From Macrolepiota albuminosa (Eukaryota; Basidiomycota; Agaricomycetes; Agaricales; Agaricaceae): a DNA stretch of 64,000 nt. The stretch lies in NCBI GenBank assembly GCA_027475525.1, contig JAMWFC010000046.1, positions 1,302,001 through 1,366,000 of the forward strand, written 5' to 3'. Shown here one piece after another: positions 54,597-64,000 of this stretch. Position numbers and translations under genes: made by a program. Within the stretch, counting starts at the first letter, position 1. Every line of letters begins with the position of its first letter. The notes below the pieces were generated by a model. It searched no databases and was not told where the DNA came from. It saw only the letters and a program-made list of their open reading frames with translations.

Positions 54597-54842
54597 TCGC
54601 TGGAACATCACTTCTGGCACCCAATTCTGTTTTCTTGATAGATAAACATGTTACACCATTTTCAGTGTGTCAATTTCTGATGGAAGAAAACTTTAAACAA
54701 TGGAAAGTGCCTTTTTTCTGTCGCTGGAACATAACTTCTGGCACCCAATTCTGTTTTCTTCATAGCTAAACATGTTACACCATTTTCAATTTGTCGATTT
54801 CTGATGGAAGAAGTTTTTAAACAATGGAAAGTGCCTTTTTCT
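54597..54842. repeat. Two tandem copies of a 124-bp unit
   Basis: 54597-54720 and 54721-54842 are about 88 percent alike by eye (TGGAACATMACTTCTGGCAC at each start). A 78-codon minus-strand frame spans both. Its function is unknown. Confidence 0.75.
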
Positions 54843-55039
54843 ATAGTAAAAAGCTGGCTAAGAGACAGGTGACAAGTTTCTTCAACCTTTTTCCACAAGA
54901 AACAGGTTCTTGCCCCAGCAGTGATGCATGTTCCTAGTCATCCGCCTTCTGACCTCGAGAATTTCATAAGCTCCATCTTCTCGATTGCGCCATCCTTCCT
55001 CACCGGACCAGCGCTTCGAGTTTCCTTTTTTCTTTGACT

Positions 55040-55394
55040 ATGCCTCATACAAACACAAACGCGGAGGCACAACAACCGACTTCGATGGTTCCATGGTTCC
55101 CGATATCCGCCCCTCCACTTCGTAATGTAAGTATGCATTGTAGCTTCGCTCAGATATCCAATCCCCGTCAGGAACGGGGGCGTTTCGAGATTCGGACCGG
55201 ACGGCCGAAAGGGCGCGCGCGCACCCACAGTGCTCTTTGTTTTGTTTTTTTTGGGGAGGGGAAGGGAGGGCAGGTACCGGCTACTGACGACTTACGCACG
55301 GCGGCCCTCGTCACAGAGTGGGGAGACGTGCTGAGTACGGGATACAACGAGCTTTGTCGGACCGGTGGAAAGATGTGGTGGTGTGGTGGTTGAC
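55040..55394 (+). CDS. Possible small two-exon gene, unrecognised
   Basis: A frame from ATG at 55040 (MPHTNTNAEAQQPTSMVPWF) meets GTAAGT at about 55128. A polypyrimidine-poor region ending GGCAG at about 55273 could be the acceptor, after which ATDDLRTAALVTEWGDVLST runs to a stop at 55393. The uninterrupted frame is also open. I recognise no family, and composition is not clearly coding. Treat as tentative. Confidence 0.2.
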
Positions 55395-55619
55395 GCCCTC
55401 GGTACGATTGGACGCCGCTCGCGCGGTCGATGCAAGGGAACCCATCATCCGTGAGTCCGTGGACACATGCTGTGCTACGCCGCGAGCATGCGCGTTTCAA
55501 TGGGCTTTTTCGTTTTTTTTTATTTATTTGCTCTGTTGTACATAAAGCCCTGCACTCGATCGTATTCGCGAAGGCTCTTGATTGGGACAAAACGAAGATT
55601 ATACTCAGAAGCTAATCAG

Positions 55620-58600
55620 CTAAATAGAAGGAACTGTCCAGCATGCTCTCGAAGCCTGCAAGTGCCGTAAAGCCTGCAAAGGATGATGTATCAGAGTATC
55701 AGAAGAGTACATATCAGATACGATTAGATGTAGACGGGTACGTCAAGATCCATGGCATTCGTTGTGGTTAGACTCGAAACGCGTTAGACTCGAAACATGA
55801 TCTACCATGATAATTGATTATGACACCTACCTGTTGCATCGGCGAGTTAGTTAGTTATCTCAACAACTGACCTACCACGCAAAGAACACAATATACTGTA
55901 CCGATCAGTATTCAGATATGCTTTTCCTTTGTCCCTCGGCCTCGGGGAGCTTATCAATCAAACTCACTGGGGCGTTATGTAGTCTGAATTAATCATGGTC
56001 AGAACTGCTGTGAACTCCACCCTGAAAATCGTGAAGGTAAAAACGAAATATGTACAGTCATTTTATTGTGGTTCTGTGTTCTTGAGGGCGGTTCCGTGGG
56101 GCTTCTGCTGCTGCATGTAACCGAGGTACCTAAGAATATACCTCTTGTCAGGGTAACACCGTTCTAGGCCGTAATGTTATGCGTGTCGGCGGACTTTCTC
56201 TTGAATAGACGAGAGCGCGTACGGCGCTTAGCTCCGACGAAGCACCCGAGTAAATATTTTTCATCGGACCACCGATAATGTGGAGATGTGGAGATGATAC
56301 TGGTCCATGACGGATATGACCAACATTCACCGAGCATCTCAAAGAGTATTAACTTTTTTGTTCTGCGACACTCAGTCCTCGGCTCGAGTTGTGGATGTCT
56401 GTCACGTTTAGCTGATAATTTCTGCTTGAAGGTATCAATTACTGAAGCGACATATTAGTGACAAATACGAACCTAATCTGTCATGAAGCATACCCTTCAC
56501 CTCCACGTAATTAAATTAGAGCGGAGGTGAGAACAATGCCGAGAAGGACCGCGTTCGCAGCAGCAGGTGAAATTCTGCAGCGAACGAAGCGAAGACCTTC
56601 CTTCTTGAGCTATTGATTGTTGGAAGGAGTACGTAGACGATTCCGATGTGCACGGCTACACTAGGATTACCAGAAATGTCAATAGCATACATCGCCGACA
56701 CCCATGCAAGCATAGATAAGGCTGGATAGAGCTATGCTATATATAAACGCGTCTTCACACCCGTTTAGCTGGTATGCCAGCCCTATCGGCACGAAGCCTA
56801 CCTCAGCGAAATCTATGAATTCTGGGAGATGCCTGACCAGCCGGCTTGTTGTTCACGAGGGCCATGCGTAGCCCATCATTTCTCCATGAAGCGTGGATGA
56901 TGGAATCTATCTCAAAATCAACGTTTCATAGAAGCTTTGAGCTTGAGAAAAGCCCGATCACAAATAGTCGAACTCTGTCGGGGTCTAGGTTGATGTATCC
57001 AATCATTACAGCCGAATAAGCGTCATGACGATATACCTGATGAGTCCACGGCTATACGCAAAGGATCGGCGCAAGGTTGTATGGCCGAACACGATGATCC
57101 TATCAAACAGACTCGGAGGTGACGAGAGCGAAGTTACTTCTCTTCAGGGCTGGGGTCCTGGCGCTACTACAATATGGCGAGGATAGTAGCGCCCCACGAA
57201 GCTCCAACAGCACGATGAAGAAAGAAGAGCCTTGGGAAGACATAATGTTCAACGTCCCATATGTCCCACATCTTGGGACACTGAGCGCTGCAAATGGTAC
57301 GCCGAACGACTTCCAGATCTAGAATGTTATCGTAAATGATCAAGCTGTCAGGTCCCCGGGGTGGCCTGCCTAGAATACCACGAACAAAAGTAGTTTCAGA
57401 GGTACACATGACACACCAGAAGGAGACCCAAACTAGTTGGATCGATTGATGTTCAATGTCGATCAAGAAAGTCTTATCTCAGTGACAGACTAAGTAAAAA
57501 TACTCCTTGGCCTATTGAGTGAATGATCCCATGATCTCCGAATCTCGACCATCAAACCGTCGTAGTTCGAACTTTAACTTTACGAATACACCAAATTCCT
57601 GGCACGTTGGCATGTATATGTTACTGACAAATGCGCCATATTCTAGATCTTCCTCCACTGAGGACAACCACGATTATTTGAGCATCATAATCTATCACAA
57701 GCTTTATATGAGAGTACATTCATTCTCATTACAGTTAGCAAGTCGCTACTTCAGCTTGTAGGCACTGTTTATCCCGAGCAGCTACGATCGAATGAAAGAC
57801 ATCTGTCCTCGGTAAGCTTACGAGATATCTATAGGACTACCAACCTGATACGCCAATCGATCATACGTAAAAACATGCCAAGGTGTAACCAGAAAGTGCT
57901 AGCAGCGACAGACAGATATGCTACTCTTCGTAGGCACCGTGCTGCAAATTCATTGGAGAAGATATACTTCCTGTACCTAAGCTTTCTATGATGATCCAAA
58001 GGAACTACTCGATTTTCATCAGCTCCGAATTCTTGTACTCGGAGTAGATAATGGTTAGTTGATGGAACAATCAATTGAGGAAGTGGACTCGAAAGACATT
58101 CAATGAGTTTCATTCCAAGGTAATGGAATTCGGCAGGCTGTTTCAGTCCATTCAGATTTGGACACATACCTTCTGCGCTCAACATGCACATATAATCGAT
58201 ACCTGACGACCACGAGTGGCGGAACTGCAACATCTACAGAACATGAATAAAACCTGGAGCACGTACGGGACAATGAACAGCGAGAAGGATCATTCCCAAA
58301 ACATCCATCCGGGGATAACCATTCATGAGCTATTACGACACTAACATTGGAGTGGGTCGGAACTTGGAGATTGTACTTGATCCATTAATACAATACCTCA
58401 TAGAAGACCGCATCAGCAAGTAAGTAGCAAACGCGAGGCAACCGAGTCCTACACACGGAGTCTTCTACACCTCCGGTCGTCCAACGTTGCCTGATAGCTA
58501 GCCAGATGAGTTTACTGGTTCATAAGTACGTGGGGATATATCTTAATTTAAATTGCTTCTTCGTACACATGACACGTTTGCATACGCACAACGAACCTTT

Positions 58601-59756
58601 GAAGATGGATGCAGGCAGGTGCTGTTGAGAGAATCGTCCCAGAAACCCAAATCTATATCGCGATCTGGAGGACGTGGGCGGTATAAGGCTGCGTTAAGGA
58701 TTTCAGGGTATGAATCTTGAACCTGTCCGAAAAGGTGGTGAATGCTGGTCACACGTGCTGAAGCACTCGAGCTGGTGTTATAACGCTCATTCTAGAACAA
58801 TGAATGAGAAGGAGCAGAACTGATGACTATAGAAGATCGGCCCCAACGCCGCTTCAATTTATTGACAAATCTGGTGAGAAAACAGCTGCTCGGGCAAAGG
58901 TCTTCCTCGGTTTTGGTTACTTGGGCAGTGTGTACATGCTAGAATTGCCGACTCGGACAAATAGCACGTCTAGTTTTGTGCTGCAAGCGTGATGGTCGAC
59001 GGCCAGGTTGACCCATGAGTTGTAGTCGTCTGAGTTGATAGTCCGCCTGAGGTCTTTTTATTCGGCGGAGAAGTGAGATTTCTCACCGTCAGCGATGAGG
59101 AGTGCCCGACCCCTCAGAGATTGATTGCACAGGCAGATAACCATTTACCATTTGATGTTTTACATGGACTAAAAATTTAGTTCTCAATACGCGCGCAATA
59201 TGTGGTCACCGGGCAAAAGGAAATAAGTCGGGATATTCAGTTGAGTGCTGCTAAAGTTTCTTGTGGCTCCCGCGCCTCTTGTGCTAGAAGAAATGGCACC
59301 GAACCAGTCCAAGATCAACAGATGAGGCATGATGCGGTACTTGGAGGTGTCATGTATTATTAACACTGACAACACATTCTTCATCGATGCAAGAGTCTTG
59401 GGGATCATTATAAGGACAGAAAAAGATTTAGCGAAGTTTGAAGTCTTTATGAGAACGGTAAGATGACTTGTGCAGAGGGATGGGCTAGTTTCGCGGTGGA
59501 GTATGAGAGCCACGTGGCTCTTACAAAAAATAGCTTCCGTCCCAATTTGTATCTAACTCAGGGGCTTCGACTTTAGTTCAGCATCCTCAACCTCCAACCC
59601 TCTCCTCGAGGCCTCCTTGCTACTCTCAAGATCTAGTGCGCTCATTACTACGACTGAACGGCGTGTTAGATTCTTGATTCGCTCTTCTAGCTATCTGACT
59701 GTTGCCCAATTATTGCCGAACCCCTGTCGCAGTTCTCATTTAACAGGAGCAAAAAT
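55620..59756. other. Long stretch without a recognised gene
   Basis: Two minus-strand segments look exon-like: 58793-58550 (ending at a GTTCGT donor, containing YRPRPPDRDIDLGFWDDSLN) and about 58245-57829 (FSNEFAARCLRRVAYLSVAA). Their ends allow splicing but I cannot assemble or name a protein. 59513-59184 is a further 109-codon frame of no known family. The rest shows nothing. Confidence 0.35.
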
Positions 59757-60947
59757 ATGCACCGCGTTCGCGAGCTGAACTCCCTGAAGAACGCTCAGGA
59801 AGGCAAACTGCAGGTAGAAGGAGCCTTTAAATCAATTAAGGAAGGTGTAAGTGTTCTCTCTTGCGCGCGACATTCGAGTTTGATGAGACAATACGTCTAT
59901 TGACCTTTTGTATGTGCAGACATCGAACCAAGAAAAAATAACAAATCCGGTTGAATCAGCGAACACAAGCATCACGGCCTCGTCTCCAGTCCGTCGACCG
60001 CTCACGAGGTCCCAGACTGGCACTGTAACAAAACGTCGCCGACCTGACGAAGCCCCTTTACACGAAGTCAGACAAAGATCCACTCGGACGCCTAAAAAAC
60101 TCAAGGCAGCTTTTGATAAAGGTGCTGACCCATCGAGTACTACTACCTCTGAGGAAGATATGGTTGCGATTCCAATGCCACGCCAAATATCAGCGCCCAA
60201 AGGTGGCGACATGCCTGAGCCTTCGAAGGCCTTAACCGTGGGAACCCCTATCGTTCAATCAAGCCCTAAATTACGCGCAAATCTTCCCATACCGGTGCCC
60301 AATTTGACCAAGAAAAGCCGAGGTCGTCGTGTCCCTACGAAACACGGTAGCGACGTCGGAAACTCTGTCAATCCTAAGGACGCCACCCGAATATACGTCT
60401 GTAAAGTTGAAAATTGTGGAAAGTGCTTTCATCGAGGCGAGCACCTAAAAAGGCACATTCGTTCGATCCATACGCACGAGAAACGTGAGTCTATCAGACA
60501 TGCCTTTTCTACCTTCACAGTGACACTCAATACGCGGTCTATTTGTACACAGCCTTCAAGTGTACATACCCATCGTGTAACAAGCACTTTAATCGACACG
60601 ACAATCTCCTTCAACACCTAAAGGTTCACAGAGATCTTGCAACGTCTGAAACGAGTAATGCGGATGACGTTGGCAGTCCTGTGGAACTGCGGAGAATTTC
60701 GCCTTCCCCCCTGTTTACTGAACAGCCCCCGTCCCAATTGCAGCCCTATTATCCGCCACACGATTCTTACGAAACATCCACTAAGCATGCGCCGATGTCT
60801 ACAGTATTTCACCAATCTTCTACGCTTTCTTTCCGTAGCTATGACGCGTCGTACGCGTCTATTTCTGAGCCTGTGAGCTTCAGAACCAACATGGCCGTTT
60901 CCTCGCTTCGCACTGAGATTCCACAGTCCCCTCCGAGGACTCCTTGA
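59757..60947 (+). CDS. C2H2 zinc-finger transcription factor, paralogue of the 49911-51428 gene
   Basis: Three exons (59757-59846, 59920-60484 and 60553-60947) with consistent phases give 349 residues. It starts MHRVRELNSLKNAQEG. The middle is rich in Ser, Thr and basic residues (RRPLTRSQTGTVTKRRRPDE, possible nuclear signal). LPIPVPNLTKKSRGRRVPT is nearly identical to the linker of the other gene, followed by CKVENCGKCFHRGEHLKRHI and, after an intron at the same codon and phase, CTYPSCNKHFNRHDNLLQHL. The C-terminal tail (about 110 residues) is Ser/Pro-rich and has no counterpart in the other protein, which ends shortly after finger 2. It probably binds DNA in the nucleus. Targets are unknown. 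Confidence 0.85.
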
Positions 60948-61533
60948 TTGTCAACCCTTTCAGCATTTTAAGTTGTACTTCCTCGACCTTGGCTTCATTT
61001 ACCTATAATTTTAATTTTTCAGCACATGTATCTTCCCCAGCAATTATTACCTTCATCTTTTACAATCCATGTTTTTGTTGGAGCTTCGATATCATTATAT
61101 CATTACCCTGATTACCCTATTTCTCTGCTACTTTTTGGATACGAATATCAGCATTGTAGACCTCTCCTCCATGTTCCTCATAGGCTTAGTCGGACATCCA
61201 TGGTATATGTTCATACCAAGATCTTTACTCGCTACCATTCTATTCGTAGTACCGGTATCCCCTCGTGAGTATGCAGAACGTTGTGCTTGCCTCCAGGCAT
61301 TCAGTTGATCAGCTCATGGACGAATGAATATTGATTTTGGCAACGATGAAATTTCATGGATATGCAGATGCTCAATAATTATAGTACATACAGAATGTTC
61401 GCGATACAACTACGAAATCGTGGATAAAACCGAGTCCAATATTGAGCATAATAAATGAATTGTCATTGATCAGCAGATGTGATCCAATACCAGGCAACGG
61501 GGTTGACACATGCACACACGCATCCTGGTTCTT
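60948..61533. other. Intergenic between convergent genes
   Basis: The 3' flank of the zinc-finger gene and of the Trf4-like gene. No gene or repeat is recognised. Confidence 0.5.
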
Positions 61534-63205
61534 TCATCTCGGTCTCGAAATAGCTGAATCAGATCCTGCAGGCAGTTGCGGTCCAATTGGTCTGTCTTTC
61601 CAGGTCCGTGACAAATGAGGCACGTTTCTAGATGACGGGCGTAGAGGCAGAGGATGATTGGCAAAAGGAATACGATGTGTTCGACGTTCGCTCGTTACAT
61701 TGGACGGTAGAGTGAACTGAGCAAGAAGTGCACGCTGGTCCAAAAACTGTTATAAAATCGTTATTTCAAAGTGAAGCGTGAGAGAAACAAGGCATTCAGA
61801 CCTTTTGGTCGATGCGAATGATTTGGCCAAGTATATTCTGATTTGTGAGGTCGAGTCGAAGGAGGGCAGAATATGCATCTTTGAAGAACTGGAAGAACGC
61901 TCCAACCTTAGATACGGACTTCGCAATTTCGTTTTCTGGTAACCAGTGATTAGAACGTACAAGATCTACGCGGAGGAAGGAGGAAAACGAACCTGGATTG
62001 AGAAGACACCGGATAGATAGTATTTCGCTTTCCTCTGGCTTTGGTAGCAATATGCCGGGCGAAGTAGCAGAGGATATATACGACGTTGTGTAATCAAACG
62101 TGAAGCCATAGTAGAACATTAAGTCAATGAGGAGGAAGCCAAGCGATTCTGACTCCATAGGCTTGTCGATATACTCATGTGAACGATTACTTGGATTTGC
62201 CTATATGTGGACATAATTAACAGCGAAACGAAGGAGAGCATTAGTTGTACCTGAAGAAAGTGGATACACAAACAAACTAGAGCATAACTTCCCATTCCCC
62301 CTCTGGAGGCGTCATTTAACTTTCTCTGACGCAAAAATCCCTTTAAGAGGAATACAAGTGGTCGGAGGGCAGGCATCCTTGCGAGATAGTCATTGATGAC
62401 TTCAACTCCCCTGGCCCCCGACTCGTCATTGACATTGATATCAACGCTGAGGGAGCCTGTAAAGGGTCAAAACTCCTACGTCTACCATATTACAATTGTC
62501 ACGATTGCTGACCATATTCTTCTCTGATTGCCAAGATAAGGATGGGTACTTTTGCGTGATGATTTACGAAGACATGATTCGTAAATGTCGATGACCTGAA
62601 TTGGCTAGAGAGTTGAAATAACACCCTCTTAACGTCGCTTATGCATGGTAACTCTATAGCCACGTCTAGATCACTAAGTGTAAATTAGTACGTTATATGG
62701 GAACATATCGAGAAAACACTAACCTTGTTGGTAGACAGAGACCTGTCGCAGAACTCCCGTACACACTGACCGCCGCACTGTGGAACCTTCTATGTATCAC
62801 CCTTCGTATCTCTGACATCAACAGTTCACGAGCCTTCTTTTCATTAGACGTTTGTTGCATGTACGTGAGATACGTGAGTATTTCGTGGTGCAACCTGGTT
62901 CATCGGAATCAACTCTGGTCCCCAATAGAAGACACAAACACGTACCTATGCTCCATGCTATTGTATTCCAAGTCCTTGTTGAAGAGATTCATCCATGGTG
63001 TCTCCCTCAACTCGTCCATTTTTGCTGGAGGAGTCGATGGTGATGTCATGTTGACTGATCCGGCCCGTATACAAGACAATTTGTCCTGCTTCCGCCGCCT
63101 TGGAAAACTTCCCTCTTTGATAGAGCTATGAGTCGGGTATGGCAAACTTGTAATTGACCGCCTGCGATCTTCGCGGTTGTTATTAGAAATCGATGGTTCT
63201 TTCAT
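61534..63205 (-). CDS. Non-canonical poly(A) polymerase / nucleotidyltransferase, Trf4-PAPD5-like
   Basis: Seven exons: 63205-62946, 62894-62724, 62673-62513, 62456-62251, 62200-61993, 61935-61802 and 61746-61534. Phases agree and all introns are GT-AG, giving 450 residues from this ATG. The catalytic domain has VYGSSATGLCLPTSDLDVAI (GS near 133, aspartates near 145 and 147) and the third Asp in SLSVDINVNDESG near 203. ARGVEVINDYLARMPALRPL and SRGGMGSYALVCLCIHFLQ are the central and PAP-associated parts. In yeast Trf4/5 tail nuclear RNAs within TRAMP for exosome decay. The frame is open upstream (ERKVESVEFLPDVMKE), so the true start may lie in an exon as far as about 63620. The N-terminal LHHEI block fits the family. 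Confidence 0.88.
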
Positions 63206-64000
63206 GACATCAGGTAGAAACTCGACACTTTCGACTTTTCGTTCCCAAGAGACAAATACAAAGATATATGGAGAAAGTTTCCCCCAGAAAGCGATACTTG
63301 AGCCTGAACAACAGCAATTAGTAGCGTGGGGATGACGAAAGCTTCAGCCTGAGAACGCGTTACGCGCGCGTACATATGACAGAAAGGAGGTGATGTGGCT
63401 GTGCTGCCACTTGACAGAAATGATCCTTTTTTCAATTAGTCGAACTTTTGCGCCTTGGCCCACTTTCGTAACACTGCATACAAGAATAATCGAACGCAGC
63501 TACGCTATAGACGTACTTCTACTATCGAATGGCGTAGACTCTGCATACCCTGAGTCAGGTTCCGCGGCGCGTCCTTCTATGCATCCTAGCTGATCCTCCG
63601 GAGTTACCATCAGGACGAGTGCTACCATATAAATCCAGTAGATGGAAATCTTACATTTCAATACCCATTTGACAATTCAAGGACATCATGTTAAGGCCCA
63701 TCAAGTTGGATCTCTGGCCTCTGCTGTTCACGTTGATTTGTTGTCACACACGAGCTTGTTATTGAGCTTGTTATTATGCTAAGGCTTTAACCGCGAAAAC
63801 TGTGGAAATGTGGTGTACGATGTAGAGCGAACTTTGAAGTCAGGCATACACGAGGACGTAGACGATTTCCAAACCCGTAAAACCCATATGGGCCACCAAA
63901 ACCCTTCTTATGTCCATTCGCAACGAGTCTTTCCAGATGGTCGCCAAGAACTGGTTACACAATTGACGTATTCGGCAATTTAGATACGAAAATCTGGATA
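63206..64000. other. Upstream region of the Trf4-like gene
   Basis: A possible 5' exon on the minus strand near 63620-63515 (MVALVLMVTPEDQLGCIEGR, then a GTACGT donor) could belong to the Trf4-like gene, but I could not connect it in frame. Nothing else is recognised. Confidence 0.3.

Overview
The window looks like nuclear DNA of a mushroom-forming basidiomycete (Agaricomycete). Introns in the genes I could assemble are about 50 to 115 bases with GT-AG ends. The host genes found are centrin, a CMGC kinase, a Trf4-type nucleotidyltransferase, an F-box-like protein and two C2H2 factors. The mobile elements (a Plavaka-type transposase, a Ngaro-like tyrosine-recombinase retrotransposon, a Tad-like LINE, chromovirus Gypsy, Copia, pogo) also fit that group. 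The species cannot be named from sequence alone.

Layout. 1-1017: 5' part of a Plavaka (CACTA-like) transposase on the minus strand, with a perfect hairpin at its upstream end. 1168-6933: a Ngaro/PAT-like retrotransposon, minus strand, with split direct repeats A1-ORFs-B1-A2-B2. 7843-9423: five-exon protein kinase gene. 10336-12640: a segmental duplication joined to a broken Arp8 gene. 12698-40765: one nested block at a single AATTC target. A decayed Copia element (12703-40760) was hit in its left LTR by a LINE (about 12991-33507). That LINE was later hit by an intact 10.9 kb chromodomain Gypsy (15037-25980) and by a solo LTR. Two more solo LTRs of the same family lie in the Copia body. 40766-41640: an older LTR remnant carrying a truncated pogo-like transposon.

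42633-43373: F-box-like gene. 44320-45752: second copy of the segmental duplication. 46000-46670: complete centrin gene. 46671-54560: host DNA very rich in short tandem repeats, with a C2H2 transcription-factor gene (49911-51428, minus) in its middle. 55620-59756: no recognised gene. 59757-60947: a second C2H2 factor, paralogous to the first. 61534-63205: Trf4/PAPD5-like non-canonical poly(A) polymerase, minus strand, with an uncertain start.

The elements show an age gradient. The Gypsy has apparently identical LTRs and intact ORFs. The LINE, the Copia and the recombinase of the Ngaro element carry C-to-T changes, several of them at CpG, that remove catalytic residues or create stops. The most novel points are the Gypsy's gag and pol, which lie in one frame split by a single TGA followed by CTA (a classic readthrough context), and its 959-residue third ORF, which I do not recognise. 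A caution: five tandem duplications, all with a period of exactly 77 bp and all in transposon DNA, look like k-mer-overlap assembly joins rather than biology.
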